Source of the DNA: Alphaproteobacteria bacterium
GTDB lineage: Bacteria > Pseudomonadota > Alphaproteobacteria > GCA-2731375
Length of the DNA stretch: 15,191 nt
Assembly (NCBI GenBank): GCA_030746295.1
Contig: JASLMY010000110.1
Location: forward strand, 1-15,191
Reading direction: 5' to 3'
The position numbers and the translations under genes were made by a program. The stretch's first letter is position 1. The number at the start of each line of letters is the position of its first letter. Positions 1 through 7,518 of the stretch are shown in pieces. The notes under the pieces are model-generated. The model was not told where the DNA came from. It saw nothing but the letters and a program-made list of their open reading frames with translations, and made no database searches.

Positions 1-2
1 GC

Positions 3-1691
<1,689 letters not shown>

Positions 1692-1798
1692 TTCTTGCTG
1701 AACGGTCACGGCCGGGCAGGGGTCTCTATGACTGCCGCAGTCCGGGTCATGCCGATAGGGCGCGGTCGCGGCCCATGGGCAGAGGAACGGGAAATTCC

Positions 1799-2272
1799 AT
1801 GCAAAAAGCCCCGATGACGGCTGAGGGTTTCACCCAGCTCGAGGAGGAGCTCAGGCGTCTCAAGACCGAGGAGCGTCCGGCGATCCGGCAGGCGCTGGAA
1901 GAAGCGCGTGCCCATGGCGACATCTCCGAGAACGCCGAATACCATGCCGCCAAGGAGCGCCAGGCCTTCGTCGAGAGCCGGGTCGCCGAGCTGGAGGATA
2001 CGATCAGCCGGGCCCAGGTGATCGAGCCTTCGACGCTGTCGGGCAAGACGGTCAAGTTCGGCGCCACGGTGACCTTGATCGACGAGGACATCGATACCGA
2101 GGTCAAGTTCCAGATCGTCGGCGAGAACGAAGGCGACATCAAGAAGCATCGGCTCTCGATCACCTCGCCGCTGGCGCGGGCGCTGATCGGCAAGGAAGTC
2201 GGCGACGAGGTCGAGGTCGCCACGCCGGGCGGCCACAAGGTCTACGAGCTCACCAAGATCAAATACGTCTGA
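1799..2272 (+). CDS. greA: Transcription elongation factor GreA
   Basis: GreA rescues backtracked RNA polymerase by entering the secondary channel and stimulating cleavage of the transcript 3' end. The 157-residue product has the usual length and layout: an N-terminal antiparallel coiled coil (about 1-75) and a C-terminal FKBP-like domain (about 80-157). The acidic tip is present as D41 and E44 within GDISENAEYHAAKERQ, the residues that hold the catalytic metal in known GreA. The C-terminus has ITSPLARALIGKEVGDEVEV and ends in KIKYV. An in-frame ATG at 1775 would add eight residues, but the family typically begins MxKxPMT, and an AGAGGAA ribosome-binding site (1781-1787) lies 11 nt before the ATG at 1799. 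The carB-greA order is common in alphaproteobacteria. The gene converges with the Lrp-type gene, with only 10 bp between stops and no obvious terminator. Confidence 0.96.
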   Translation: MQKAPMTAEGFTQLEEELRRLKTEERPAIRQALEEARAHGDISENAEYHAAKERQAFVESRVAELEDTISRAQVIEPSTLSGKTVKFGATVTLIDEDIDTEVKFQIVGENEGDIKKHRLSITSPLARALIGKEVGDEVEVATPGGHKVYELTKIKYV

Positions 2273-2282
2273 AGCGGTCGCG

Positions 2283-2774
2283 TCACGCTCGCTCGGTGCC
2301 GGCCGCGTCCAGCGGCACGCCGGGAAGCGACTTGGAGCGGCGCAGCACCGGCGCGGTCTTGACGCTGGCGACGTTGGTCGCCGGAGTCAGCTCGCTGGTC
2401 AAAAAAGCCTGCCAACGGTCCCAGTCGGGGGCGACGATCTTGAGGATGAAGTCGGCCTCGCCGGTCAGCATGTGGCACTCGCGGACCATCGGCCAGCTCG
2501 CGACCAACGTCTCGAAGGTCTCGAGGTCGGCCTCGGCCTGGCTGTGCAGGCCGACGAGGGCGAAGACGGTGAGACCATAGCCGAGCGCCTCGCCGGCGAG
2601 CTCGGCATGATAACCACGGATGTACCCGTCGCGCTCAAGGGCGCGGACCCGTCGCAGGCACGGCGGTGCTGAGATGCCGACGCGGCGGGCCAGCTCGACG
2701 TTGGTGATGCGGCCGTCGTTCTGCAGCTCGTTCAGGATCCGAAGGTCGATGTCGTCGAGCTTGACGCGTTGCAT
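2283..2774 (-). CDS. Lrp/AsnC family transcriptional regulator
   Basis: A 163-residue feast/famine regulator. The N-terminal winged helix-turn-helix (about 5-55) begins KLDDIDLRILNELQNDGRIT, with ELARRVGISAPPCLRRVRALE as the recognition region. A C-terminal RAM/Lrp ligand-binding and oligomerisation domain follows (about 67-145), with GEADFILKIVAPD and a closing SVKTAPVLRRSKSLPGVPL. The family forms dimers to octamers, binds amino acids or related small molecules, and often controls itself and a divergent neighbour. Here the neighbour is the ELM1-family gene starting about 90 bp away, and an AT-rich symmetric site lies between them (2798-2813). I cannot tell the effector. An Lrp-type gene close to trxB and an LsrB-like gene is, as I recall, also seen in Sinorhizobium (lrp3), but orthology is not shown here. 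Confidence 0.93.
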   Translation of the reverse strand: MQRVKLDDIDLRILNELQNDGRITNVELARRVGISAPPCLRRVRALERDGYIRGYHAELAGEALGYGLTVFALVGLHSQAEADLETFETLVASWPMVRECHMLTGEADFILKIVAPDWDRWQAFLTSELTPATNVASVKTAPVLRRSKSLPGVPLDAAGTERA

Positions 2775-2797
2775 GAAAATGGCCTTCCGTCGCCGTC

Positions 2798-2813
2798 TTG
2801 CGCAATAATATTA
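2798..2813. promoter_or_regulatory. Possible Lrp operator/promoter between divergent genes
   Basis: Two abutting 8-bp perfect palindromes, TTGCGCAA (2798-2805) and TAATATTA (2806-2813), make one of the few AT-rich spots in this very GC-rich region. It starts 24 bp upstream of the Lrp-type ATG and about 50 bp upstream of the ELM1-family start. On the minus strand the TAATATTA stretch could serve as a -10 element. Lrp-family sites are AT-rich and degenerate, so autoregulation is a reasonable inference but unproven. Confidence 0.4.
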
Positions 2814-2861
2814 CCGAACGGCGCGGGCGCAAGCGGCTTGTCTCCCGACCCGAGCGCGGTC

Positions 2862-3860
2862 ATGGTCGCGCCTGAGATGCGTGTCGAAGTCGAGCCGTTC
2901 GAGGCGGCCCGTTGCTGGGCTCTCAGTCCGGGCCATGCCGGGATGGAGAACCAGTGCCTCGGCTTGGCGGAGCGTCTGGGCCTGCCGACGCGGCGGCTCA
3001 GGCTCTACCCCCGGGCACCTTGGACCTGGTTGCCGCCGGGCTGCTGGCCCGCGCCGGCGCGGGCACTGGCACCGGAAAGCGACACCATTCGGCCGCCCTG
3101 GCCGGAGCTGGTGATCAGCTGCGGTCGCCGAGCGGTGCCTTATGGCCTTCTCGTCAAGCGGCTGAGCGGCGGCCGGAGTTTCGCCGTGCACATCCAGGAC
3201 CCGCGCACCCGGCCGGCCCGCTTCGACCTGGTGATCGCCCCCCGGCACGACCATCTGGCGGGTGCCAACGTGGTCGAGACGCTGGGCTCGCTCAACCGCA
3301 TCACCCAAGATCGGCTGGCCGAGGCGGCGGCCCGCGTCGCGCCCGAGTTGGCGCACCTGCCACGGCCGCTGGTGGCGGTGCTGATCGGCGGCACCAGTCG
3401 CGCCTACCGTCTGACGCCCGAGATCAGCCGCCGGCTCGCCGACGAGCTGGCGGGGCTGGCCGAGAGCCAAGGCGTCGGCCTGGCGGTGACGCCGTCCCGG
3501 CGCACTGGATCGGAAAACGTCCACATCCTGCGCCAGCGCCTGGCGCCCTTACCGACGGCGGTATTCTGGAACCTCGAGGGCGAGAACCCCTACCACGGCT
3601 ATCTCGGGCTTGCCGACCACATCGTCGTCACCGGCGATTCCACCAACCTGGTCTCCGAGGCGGCGAGCACCGGCAAGCCGGTGCATGTGGTCGAGCTGGC
3701 CGGCGGCAACGCCAAGTTCGCCGAGTTCCACGAGAGCATGCGCGCCGCCGGCTATACCCGCCCCTTCCGCGTGCCGCTCGAAAGCTGGACCTATACGCCT
3801 TTGGACGAGACCGGCCGTATGGCGGCCAAGGTCCGCCGCCGCTTGGCCGCACGGGGCTAG
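2862..3860 (+). CDS. ELM1 (DUF1022) family protein, GT-B-like, function unknown in bacteria
   Basis: A 332-residue protein of the mitochondrial fission ELM1 family (Pfam Mito_fiss_Elm1, old name DUF1022), frequent in alphaproteobacteria and named after a plant protein that recruits dynamin to mitochondria. The bacterial role is not established; the fold is thought to resemble GT-B glycosyltransferases. Visible landmarks: SPGHAGMENQCLGLAERLG (22-40), SCGRRAVPY (86-94), VHIQDPR (109-115), the glycine turn VLIGGTSRAYRLT (173-185), and near the C-terminus VVTGDSTNLVSEAASTGKPV (255-274), which looks like a nucleotide-sugar-binding loop. No signal peptide or membrane segment is seen, so it is probably cytosolic. 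The frame stays open back to 2769, overlapping the divergent Lrp gene. I chose ATG 2862; ATG 2877 is also possible. Neither has a good ribosome-binding site. Confidence 0.85.
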   Translation: MVAPEMRVEVEPFEAARCWALSPGHAGMENQCLGLAERLGLPTRRLRLYPRAPWTWLPPGCWPAPARALAPESDTIRPPWPELVISCGRRAVPYGLLVKRLSGGRSFAVHIQDPRTRPARFDLVIAPRHDHLAGANVVETLGSLNRITQDRLAEAAARVAPELAHLPRPLVAVLIGGTSRAYRLTPEISRRLADELAGLAESQGVGLAVTPSRRTGSENVHILRQRLAPLPTAVFWNLEGENPYHGYLGLADHIVVTGDSTNLVSEAASTGKPVHVVELAGGNAKFAEFHESMRAAGYTRPFRVPLESWTYTPLDETGRMAAKVRRRLAARG

Positions 3861-3961
3861 CAGGTACCACGAATCGGCCGCTTCGATGGCGGTCGCGGGT
3901 GATTTCGGTGGCGCCCCCGCGCCGTCAATCCTTGTCGCGAAGGGGCCTTCGGCCCGCGCCC

Positions 3962-4002
3962 TTGCAGGCATGCGGTCCCGCCTATACATATCGTTGAACG
4001 AT
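3962..4002 (+). promoter_or_regulatory. Candidate trxB promoter with overlapping 13-nt dyad
   Basis: The 204-bp gap before trxB holds a TTGCAG (3962-3967) and TATACA (3983-3988) pair with a 15-bp spacer, inside the AT-rich run TATACATAT. Directly after it is the dyad ATCGTTGAACGAT (3990-4002), six perfect pairs around one central G. Its position over the presumed transcription start would suit a repressor or redox-sensing regulator. The core TTGAACG recurs in the larger dyad at 6038-6064 downstream of the LysR gene. The spacer is short and no start site is known. Confidence 0.4.
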
Positions 4003-4064
4003 TGTGCGGACCGGGCCGGGACGGCGGCCCGGGCGTGGGCGGTCTCTCGAAACGAGGAAGCAGC

Positions 4065-5033
4065 ATGGCGGAAACGCATCACGGCCGCGTCTTGATCCTG
4101 GGCTCCGGCCCGGCGGGGCTGACGGCGGCAATCTACGCGGCCCGGGCCGGGCTGAAGCCGCAGCTCGTGCACGGCCTGCAGCCGGGCGGCCAGATGACGA
4201 TCACCACCGATGTCGAGAACTACCCGGGCTTCGCCGACGTGGTGCAGGGCCCTTGGCTGATGGAGCAGATGACCGAGCAGGCCCGAAAAGTGGGCACCCG
4301 CTTCTTTCAGGACATCGTCGTCGAGGTCGATCTCACCGCCCGTCCATTCCGTTGCCTCGGCGATTCCGGCGACGCCTATAGCGGCGATACGCTGATCATC
4401 GCCACCGGTGCGCAGGCCAAGTGGCTGGGCCTCGAGAGCGAGCAGGCCTTTCAGGGCTTTGGCGTCTCGGCTTGCGCCACTTGCGACGGCTTCTTCTATC
4501 GCGACAAGCCGGTCGCCGTCGTCGGCGGCGGCAACACCGCGGTCGAGGAGGCGCTGTTCCTGACCAATTTCGCCAACAAGGTGACCCTGGTCCATCGCCG
4601 TGACGAGCTGAGAGCCGAGAAGATCCTGCAGGACCGCCTGCTCGCGCACGAGCGGATCGAGGTGTTGTGGGACCACGTGTTGGACGAGGTCTTGGGCGAG
4701 CAGGAGCCGCCGGGGGTGACCGGCGTCAGGGTCCGCAACGTCAAGAACGGTGCGCTCTCCGAGGTCGGCGTCGACGGCGTCTTCATCGCCATCGGTCACA
4801 AGCCGGAGACGCAGCTTTTCGCTGATTGGCTGACACTCGACGAGGCCGGCTACATCAGCACCGCTCCGGATTCGACCGCGACCGAAATCGCCGGGGTCTT
4901 CGCCGCCGGCGACGTCCAGGACAAGGTCTACCGCCAGGCCGTGACCGCGGCCGGTACCGGCTGCATGGCGGCGCTGGAAGCGGAACGCTATCTGACCCAT
5001 ATCGAGGCCGAGGCAGCGGCCGCGGCCGAATAA
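4065..5033 (+). CDS. trxB: Thioredoxin-disulfide reductase
   Basis: The NADPH-dependent flavoenzyme that reduces thioredoxin in the cytoplasm. The 322-residue product has the low-molecular-weight TrxB layout: FAD-binding GSGPAGLTAAIYAARAG (13-29), GGQMTITTDVENYPGF (41-56), the redox-active CATC pair (C137 and C140) followed by DGFF, the NADPH-binding GGGNTAVEEA (154-163), the HRRDELRAEK stretch that contacts the NADPH 2'-phosphate, and the C-terminal FAD motif GVFAAGDVQDKVYRQ. All catalytic elements are present. I chose ATG 4065 because GAGGAAG (4054-4060) lies just upstream and families begin near this point; an in-frame ATG at 4002 would add 21 residues with no similarity. The LysR gene follows on the same strand after 107 bp and may be co-transcribed. 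Confidence 0.97.
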   Translation: MAETHHGRVLILGSGPAGLTAAIYAARAGLKPQLVHGLQPGGQMTITTDVENYPGFADVVQGPWLMEQMTEQARKVGTRFFQDIVVEVDLTARPFRCLGDSGDAYSGDTLIIATGAQAKWLGLESEQAFQGFGVSACATCDGFFYRDKPVAVVGGGNTAVEEALFLTNFANKVTLVHRRDELRAEKILQDRLLAHERIEVLWDHVLDEVLGEQEPPGVTGVRVRNVKNGALSEVGVDGVFIAIGHKPETQLFADWLTLDEAGYISTAPDSTATEIAGVFAAGDVQDKVYRQAVTAAGTGCMAALEAERYLTHIEAEAAAAAE

Positions 5034-5101
5034 TCCCCGGCCGAGGGCACCGGAGCAGGTCCGGGCCCGCCGAGGGGCGTTGACCAGGGAGAGGGGGGCG
5101 A

Positions 5102-5127
5102 CCCGCGCCGCCAGCGGCGGCGGCGGG
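5102..5127 (+). promoter_or_regulatory. Stable GC hairpin in the leader of the LysR gene
   Basis: CCCGC (5102-5106) pairs with GCGGG (5123-5127), and GCCGCC (5107-5112) pairs with GGCGGC (5116-5121), closing on a 3-nt AGC loop with one bulged G. This 11-bp stem ends 13 nt before the LysR ATG. No U-run follows, so it is not an intrinsic terminator. It could limit translation, mark a processing point between trxB and the regulator, or be incidental in GC-rich DNA. Confidence 0.4.
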
Positions 5128-5140
5128 ACCCGCGGACGAC

Positions 5141-6031
5141 ATGGACTGGGACAAGCTCAGGATTTTTCATGCGGTGGCGCAGGCGGGCAGCTTCACGCAC
5201 GCCGGCGAAGAGCTGCATCTGAGCCAATCCGCCGTTAGCCGCCAAGTCAGCGCGCTGGAGGACGACCTGGCGGTGCCGCTCTTTCACCGCCACGCGCGCG
5301 GCCTGATCCTGACCGAGCCGGGCGAGCTCCTGTACCGGACGGCGCATGAGATCTTCGGCAAGCTGTCGACGGTGCAGGCGATCTTGAGCGACAGCCGGGC
5401 CCAGCCGGTGGGCGAGCTGAGGGTGACGACGACGGTGGGCTTCGGCTCGACGTGGCTGACGCCGCGGATCGGCGAGTTCATGGAGGCCTACCCGGATATC
5501 GCGGTCAGCCTGATCTGCGACGACCGCGAGCTCGACCTCGGCATGCGGGAAGCGGACGTGGCGATCCGCATGACCATGCCGACGCAGCCGGACCTCGTGA
5601 AGCTGCGCCTCTGCGTCGTGCACACCCATCTTTATGCCGCGCCCGAGTACCTGGCGCGGCGCGGCACGCCCGAGGCGCTCGACGACATCGACGAGCACGA
5701 CCTGATCGTCTATGGCGACGAAGCGCCGCCGTCGCTCAGGAACGTGAACTGGCCCCTCTTCATCGGCGTCAAGGCGCACAACCACCGCCGACCGAAACTG
5801 CAGGTCAACAACATCTACGGGCTGCTGCTCGCCACCGAGAACGGGCTCGGCATCGCCGCGTTGCCAGACTATATGGTCTACGGCAACAACCGCATTGTAC
5901 GGGTCTTGCCGGACCTCCAAGGACCCAGTTTCGACGCCTTTTTCGTCTATCCCGAGGAGCTGCGGAACACCAAAAGAATCCAGGTTTTCCGCGACTTTCT
6001 GTCGGAAGCCGTGCGGAACTGGCGGTTCTGA
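5141..6031 (+). CDS. LysR-family regulator, LsrB/VtlR-like
   Basis: A 296-residue LysR-type regulator. The N-terminal winged helix-turn-helix (about 3-62) includes SFTHAGEELHLSQSAVSRQV and the linker entry HRHARGLILTEPGELLYRTA. The effector-binding domain spans about 92-296 and starts GELRVTTTVGFGSTWLTPRI. The N-terminus (MDWDKLRIFH), position after trxB and length match my memory of LsrB of Sinorhizobium and VtlR of Brucella and Agrobacterium, which act in oxidative stress and in small-RNA control. Two cysteines, C126 and C158, are in the sensor domain; whether they are redox-active is unknown. There is no good ribosome-binding site just before the ATG, and a GC hairpin (5102-5127) lies there instead. 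A perfect T-N11-A dyad follows the stop at once (6038-6064), and may be its own binding site. Confidence 0.9.
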   Translation: MDWDKLRIFHAVAQAGSFTHAGEELHLSQSAVSRQVSALEDDLAVPLFHRHARGLILTEPGELLYRTAHEIFGKLSTVQAILSDSRAQPVGELRVTTTVGFGSTWLTPRIGEFMEAYPDIAVSLICDDRELDLGMREADVAIRMTMPTQPDLVKLRLCVVHTHLYAAPEYLARRGTPEALDDIDEHDLIVYGDEAPPSLRNVNWPLFIGVKAHNHRRPKLQVNNIYGLLLATENGLGIAALPDYMVYGNNRIVRVLPDLQGPSFDAFFVYPEELRNTKRIQVFRDFLSEAVRNWRF

Positions 6032-6037
6032 GGTTGG

Positions 6038-6064
6038 CGAGCTATGCATTGAACGCATAGCTCG
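6038..6064. promoter_or_regulatory. 27-nt LysR-type (T-N11-A) dyad
   Basis: CGAGCTATGC (6038-6047) and GCATAGCTCG (6055-6064) are perfect reverse complements around ATTGAAC (6048-6054); the centre TTGAA is itself symmetric, so 12 of 13 pairs match. T6045 and A6057 are separated by 11 nt, the layout of LysR-family boxes. It begins seven bases after the LysR stop codon. As RNA it would form a strong hairpin, but no U-run follows, which argues against a terminator. It is centred about 65 nt upstream of the likely 5' end of the structured RNA at 6114-6290, the usual place for a LysR recognition site. Confidence 0.55.
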
Positions 6065-6073
6065 GTTGCTCTC

Positions 6074-6100
6074 TTGGGGGTACCCAATCGATCCCCCGAA
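6074..6100 (+). other. G5/C5 inverted repeat between the dyad and the candidate RNA
   Basis: TTGGGGG (6074-6080) can pair with CCCCC (6093-6097) and, after a bulged G, AA (6099-6100), over a 12-nt loop. It lies where a -35 region for the downstream RNA would fall and no TTGACA-like box is seen, as is common for activator-dependent promoters. A TACATA stretch (6104-6109) is a possible -10. The hairpin may be incidental. Confidence 0.3.
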
Positions 6101-6113
6101 GCCTACATATGTA

Positions 6114-6290
6114 CTGACGGTTATTGCACTGCAATAGTCCGTCGGCAGATGGTCCTGCGTACCCAGGGACCATCAGGGCTCGGGTCACCGCACGCCCCCC
6201 AAGTTGCGCATTGACCCGACCTACGACGTCTCTGAGACGTTTAGTCTCCCTGTTAGACTGGCCGGGCCTTCGGGTCCGGCTTCTTTTTTG
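6114..6290 (+). ncRNA. Candidate structured small RNA ending in an intrinsic terminator
   Basis: Six hairpins follow one another in 177 nt. SL1 6114-6145: CTGACGG with CCGTCGG plus TATTGC with GCAATA. SL2 6148-6174: GATGGTCC with GGACCATC. SL3 6180-6219: TCGGGTCA with TGACCCGA, inner CGCA with TGCG, exposing a C-rich loop at 6193-6204 with six consecutive C. SL4 6226-6240: ACGTCT with AGACGT. SL5 6244-6260: AGTCT with AGACT and loop CCCTGTT. SL6 is the terminator. No open frame here looks like protein. C-rich loops are typical of small RNAs that pair with ribosome-binding sites. The 5' end is inferred from a TACATA -10 (6104-6109) and the LysR dyad upstream. I found no match by eye to tmRNA, 6S, SRP or RNase P RNA. 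It could instead be a leader attenuator for the dioxygenase gene. Confidence 0.55.
6262..6290 (+). terminator. Rho-independent terminator
   Basis: GCCGGGCC (6262-6269), loop TTCG, and GGTCCGGC (6274-6281) form an 8-bp stem with one G-U pair, closed by a stable UUCG tetraloop and followed by TTCTTTTTT (6282-6290). There is no U-run in the opposite direction. It lies 230 nt after the LysR stop and directly after the hairpin series, so it most likely ends the candidate small RNA. It could also end read-through from the LysR gene. Confidence 0.9.
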
Positions 6291-6358
6291 GCGGACCGGC
6301 GTTCCCTTGACGTCGCCGGCCGAATGGGCGTTGATCCGCCTCCACGCACCGTCAGCCG

Positions 6359-6436
6359 CTAGTGTGGCGGATTTGAAGTTCCTCTTGCTACTGGGGTAGG
6401 CGCCGTGAGGAACTTCAAATCCTTGAACCACACTAG
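6359..6436. repeat. 78-bp inverted repeat, MITE-like or palindromic element
   Basis: CTAGTGTGG (6359-6367) then C and GGATTTGAAGTTCCTC (6369-6384) form the left arm. The right arm has GAGGAACTTCAAATCC (6407-6422), then TTGAA and CCACACTAG (6428-6436). Inner arms (16 bp) and outer arms (9 bp) are perfect, with a 22-nt loop. TA occurs at both outer ends (6360-6361 and 6434-6435), as expected for the TA duplication of IS630/Tc1-mariner-derived miniature elements. A direct repeat CACTAGG occurs at 6431-6437 and 6448-6454. The right arm overlaps the upstream open extension of the dioxygenase frame, so that extension is not coding. Copies elsewhere in the genome would decide between an element and a local regulatory hairpin. 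Confidence 0.6.
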
Positions 6437-6467
6437 GATCAAAGTGACACTAGGGGAGAGGCCCGTA

Positions 6468-7310
6468 ATGCAGATCGTTCCACTGTGCGATGCCTTGGGC
6501 GCTGAGGTTCGCGACCTCGATGCGACACGGCCGTTGGAGGCCGAGGCCGTCGCGGCGCTTCGCGAGGCGTTCCTGACCCACCACCTTCTCTGTCTTCGCG
6601 CCGCACCCCTGACGCCGGCGGACTTTGCCCGCCTGGCCAGGCATTTCGGCAGCCCGCAGCTGCAGCTCTTGCGCGATCAACGCGACCCCGAGGTACCCGA
6701 GGTCTCGATCCTGAAAAGCACCTATGAGACTGCCGCGGACAAGCCCGACGATCTGACCCAAGTCCGGCTCAGCGGCTGGCACACGGACGATTCCTATTTC
6801 GCGCGACCGGCGAAGGCGACGCTGCTGCAGGGGCTCGCCATTCCCACCGCCGGCGGCGAGACCAAGTTCGCCAACACCGAGGCGGCGTATCGCGATTTGC
6901 CCGAGACGCGACGGCGTCAGCTCGACGGTCTCAAGGCCGTGCACGGCTATAACACCCGCCGGGCGCCGGCCCAGGCGAAGCAGCGCAGCGCGGTGGAAAC
7001 CGGCGAGACCCCCGATGTCGTCCACCCGTTGATCCGCACGCACGAAGAGAGCGGCGCCAAGGCAATCTACTTCAACCCGAACCGAACCGACCGCATCGAG
7101 GGCATGACGCGCGAAGAGAGCGACGCCCTGTTGGACGACCTCTACGCCCACATCACCGCACCCAAGTACCAATACCACCATCGCTGGCGGGTCGGCGACG
7201 TCGTCTTCTGGGACAATCGCTGCCTCATCCACGCCGTCAACACCGACTACCCGGTGGGTCAGGAACGGCGCCATCAACGCGTCCTGCTCGAGGGCACGAC
7301 ACCGGCCTGA
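6468..7310 (+). CDS. TauD/TfdA-family Fe(II)/2-oxoglutarate-dependent dioxygenase
   Basis: A 280-residue oxygenase that would couple 2-oxoglutarate decarboxylation to hydroxylation of a small substrate. The iron facial triad is clear: H105 and D107 in SGWHTDDSYF, and H255 in NRCLIHAV. Arginines of the RRHQRVLLEG stretch (R267, R268, R271) would hold the 2-oxoglutarate carboxylate, and AKATLL (115-120) fits the family pattern. The length is near the roughly 283 residues of TauD. Members act on taurine, alkylsulfonates, 2,4-D-type ethers and many others, so the substrate is open; no sulfonate transport gene is nearby. ATG 6468 is chosen because GGGGAGAGG (6453-6461) precedes it by 6 nt. A GTG at 6405 in the same frame lies inside the inverted repeat. 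It stands downstream of the terminator at 6290, so it needs its own promoter, which I cannot identify. Confidence 0.9.
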   Translation: MQIVPLCDALGAEVRDLDATRPLEAEAVAALREAFLTHHLLCLRAAPLTPADFARLARHFGSPQLQLLRDQRDPEVPEVSILKSTYETAADKPDDLTQVRLSGWHTDDSYFARPAKATLLQGLAIPTAGGETKFANTEAAYRDLPETRRRQLDGLKAVHGYNTRRAPAQAKQRSAVETGETPDVVHPLIRTHEESGAKAIYFNPNRTDRIEGMTREESDALLDDLYAHITAPKYQYHHRWRVGDVVFWDNRCLIHAVNTDYPVGQERRHQRVLLEGTTPA

Positions 7311-7456
7311 AGTGCCGAATTCGGCGGCCGGCCGAGGGGCCCCAGCTCGCGGCCGGTGCGGGCGAGTTTGATCGCCATCGCGGCCGAATTGCGCTAAGGT
7401 CATGTTCCGGTGGTGGAATCGTCGGTATCGACAGCGCCGCCTGGGTTCGCGTACGG

Positions 7457-7486
7457 TTGCCTGACGGTCTCTCTATCGTACATAAT
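7457..7486 (+). promoter_or_regulatory. Possible sigma-70 promoter of the TPR gene
   Basis: TTGCCT (7457-7462) and CATAAT (7481-7486) are 18 bp apart and lie 33 bp before the TPR gene start, in a locally AT-richer stretch. The rest of the gap between the dioxygenase and TPR genes (7311-7518) shows only a 12-bp palindrome GCCGAATTCGGC (7314-7325) just after the stop and no terminator. Confidence 0.35.
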
Positions 7487-7518
7487 TCGACGCTTTCGTG
7501 TTGTAGGAGGGTTCGGAC

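Noticed and set aside
3549..5000. 483-residue minus-strand frame across the ELM1 gene end and trxB
   Set aside because: It spans an intergenic gap and two real genes on the other strand and shows no domain.
6064..6290. tRNA, tmRNA, 6S, SRP or RNase P RNA
   Set aside because: I looked for T-loop, tag-peptide, conserved SRP loop and RNase P signatures and saw none. 6S cannot be excluded by eye, but the location and multi-hairpin form do not fit its single long bulged rod.
6124..6399. 91-residue plus-strand frame in the same region
   Set aside because: It is explained by the RNA hairpins and the left arm of the inverted repeat; there is no ribosome-binding site.
6042..6431. 129-residue minus-strand frame in the 6032-6467 region
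   Set aside because: It crosses the terminator, the hairpin series and the inverted repeat, has no ribosome-binding site or domain, and its composition is not protein-like.
7314..7325. 12-bp palindrome GCCGAATTCGGC after the dioxygenase gene as an operator or terminator
   Set aside because: It has no loop, no T-run and no second copy, and such palindromes arise by chance in GC-rich DNA.
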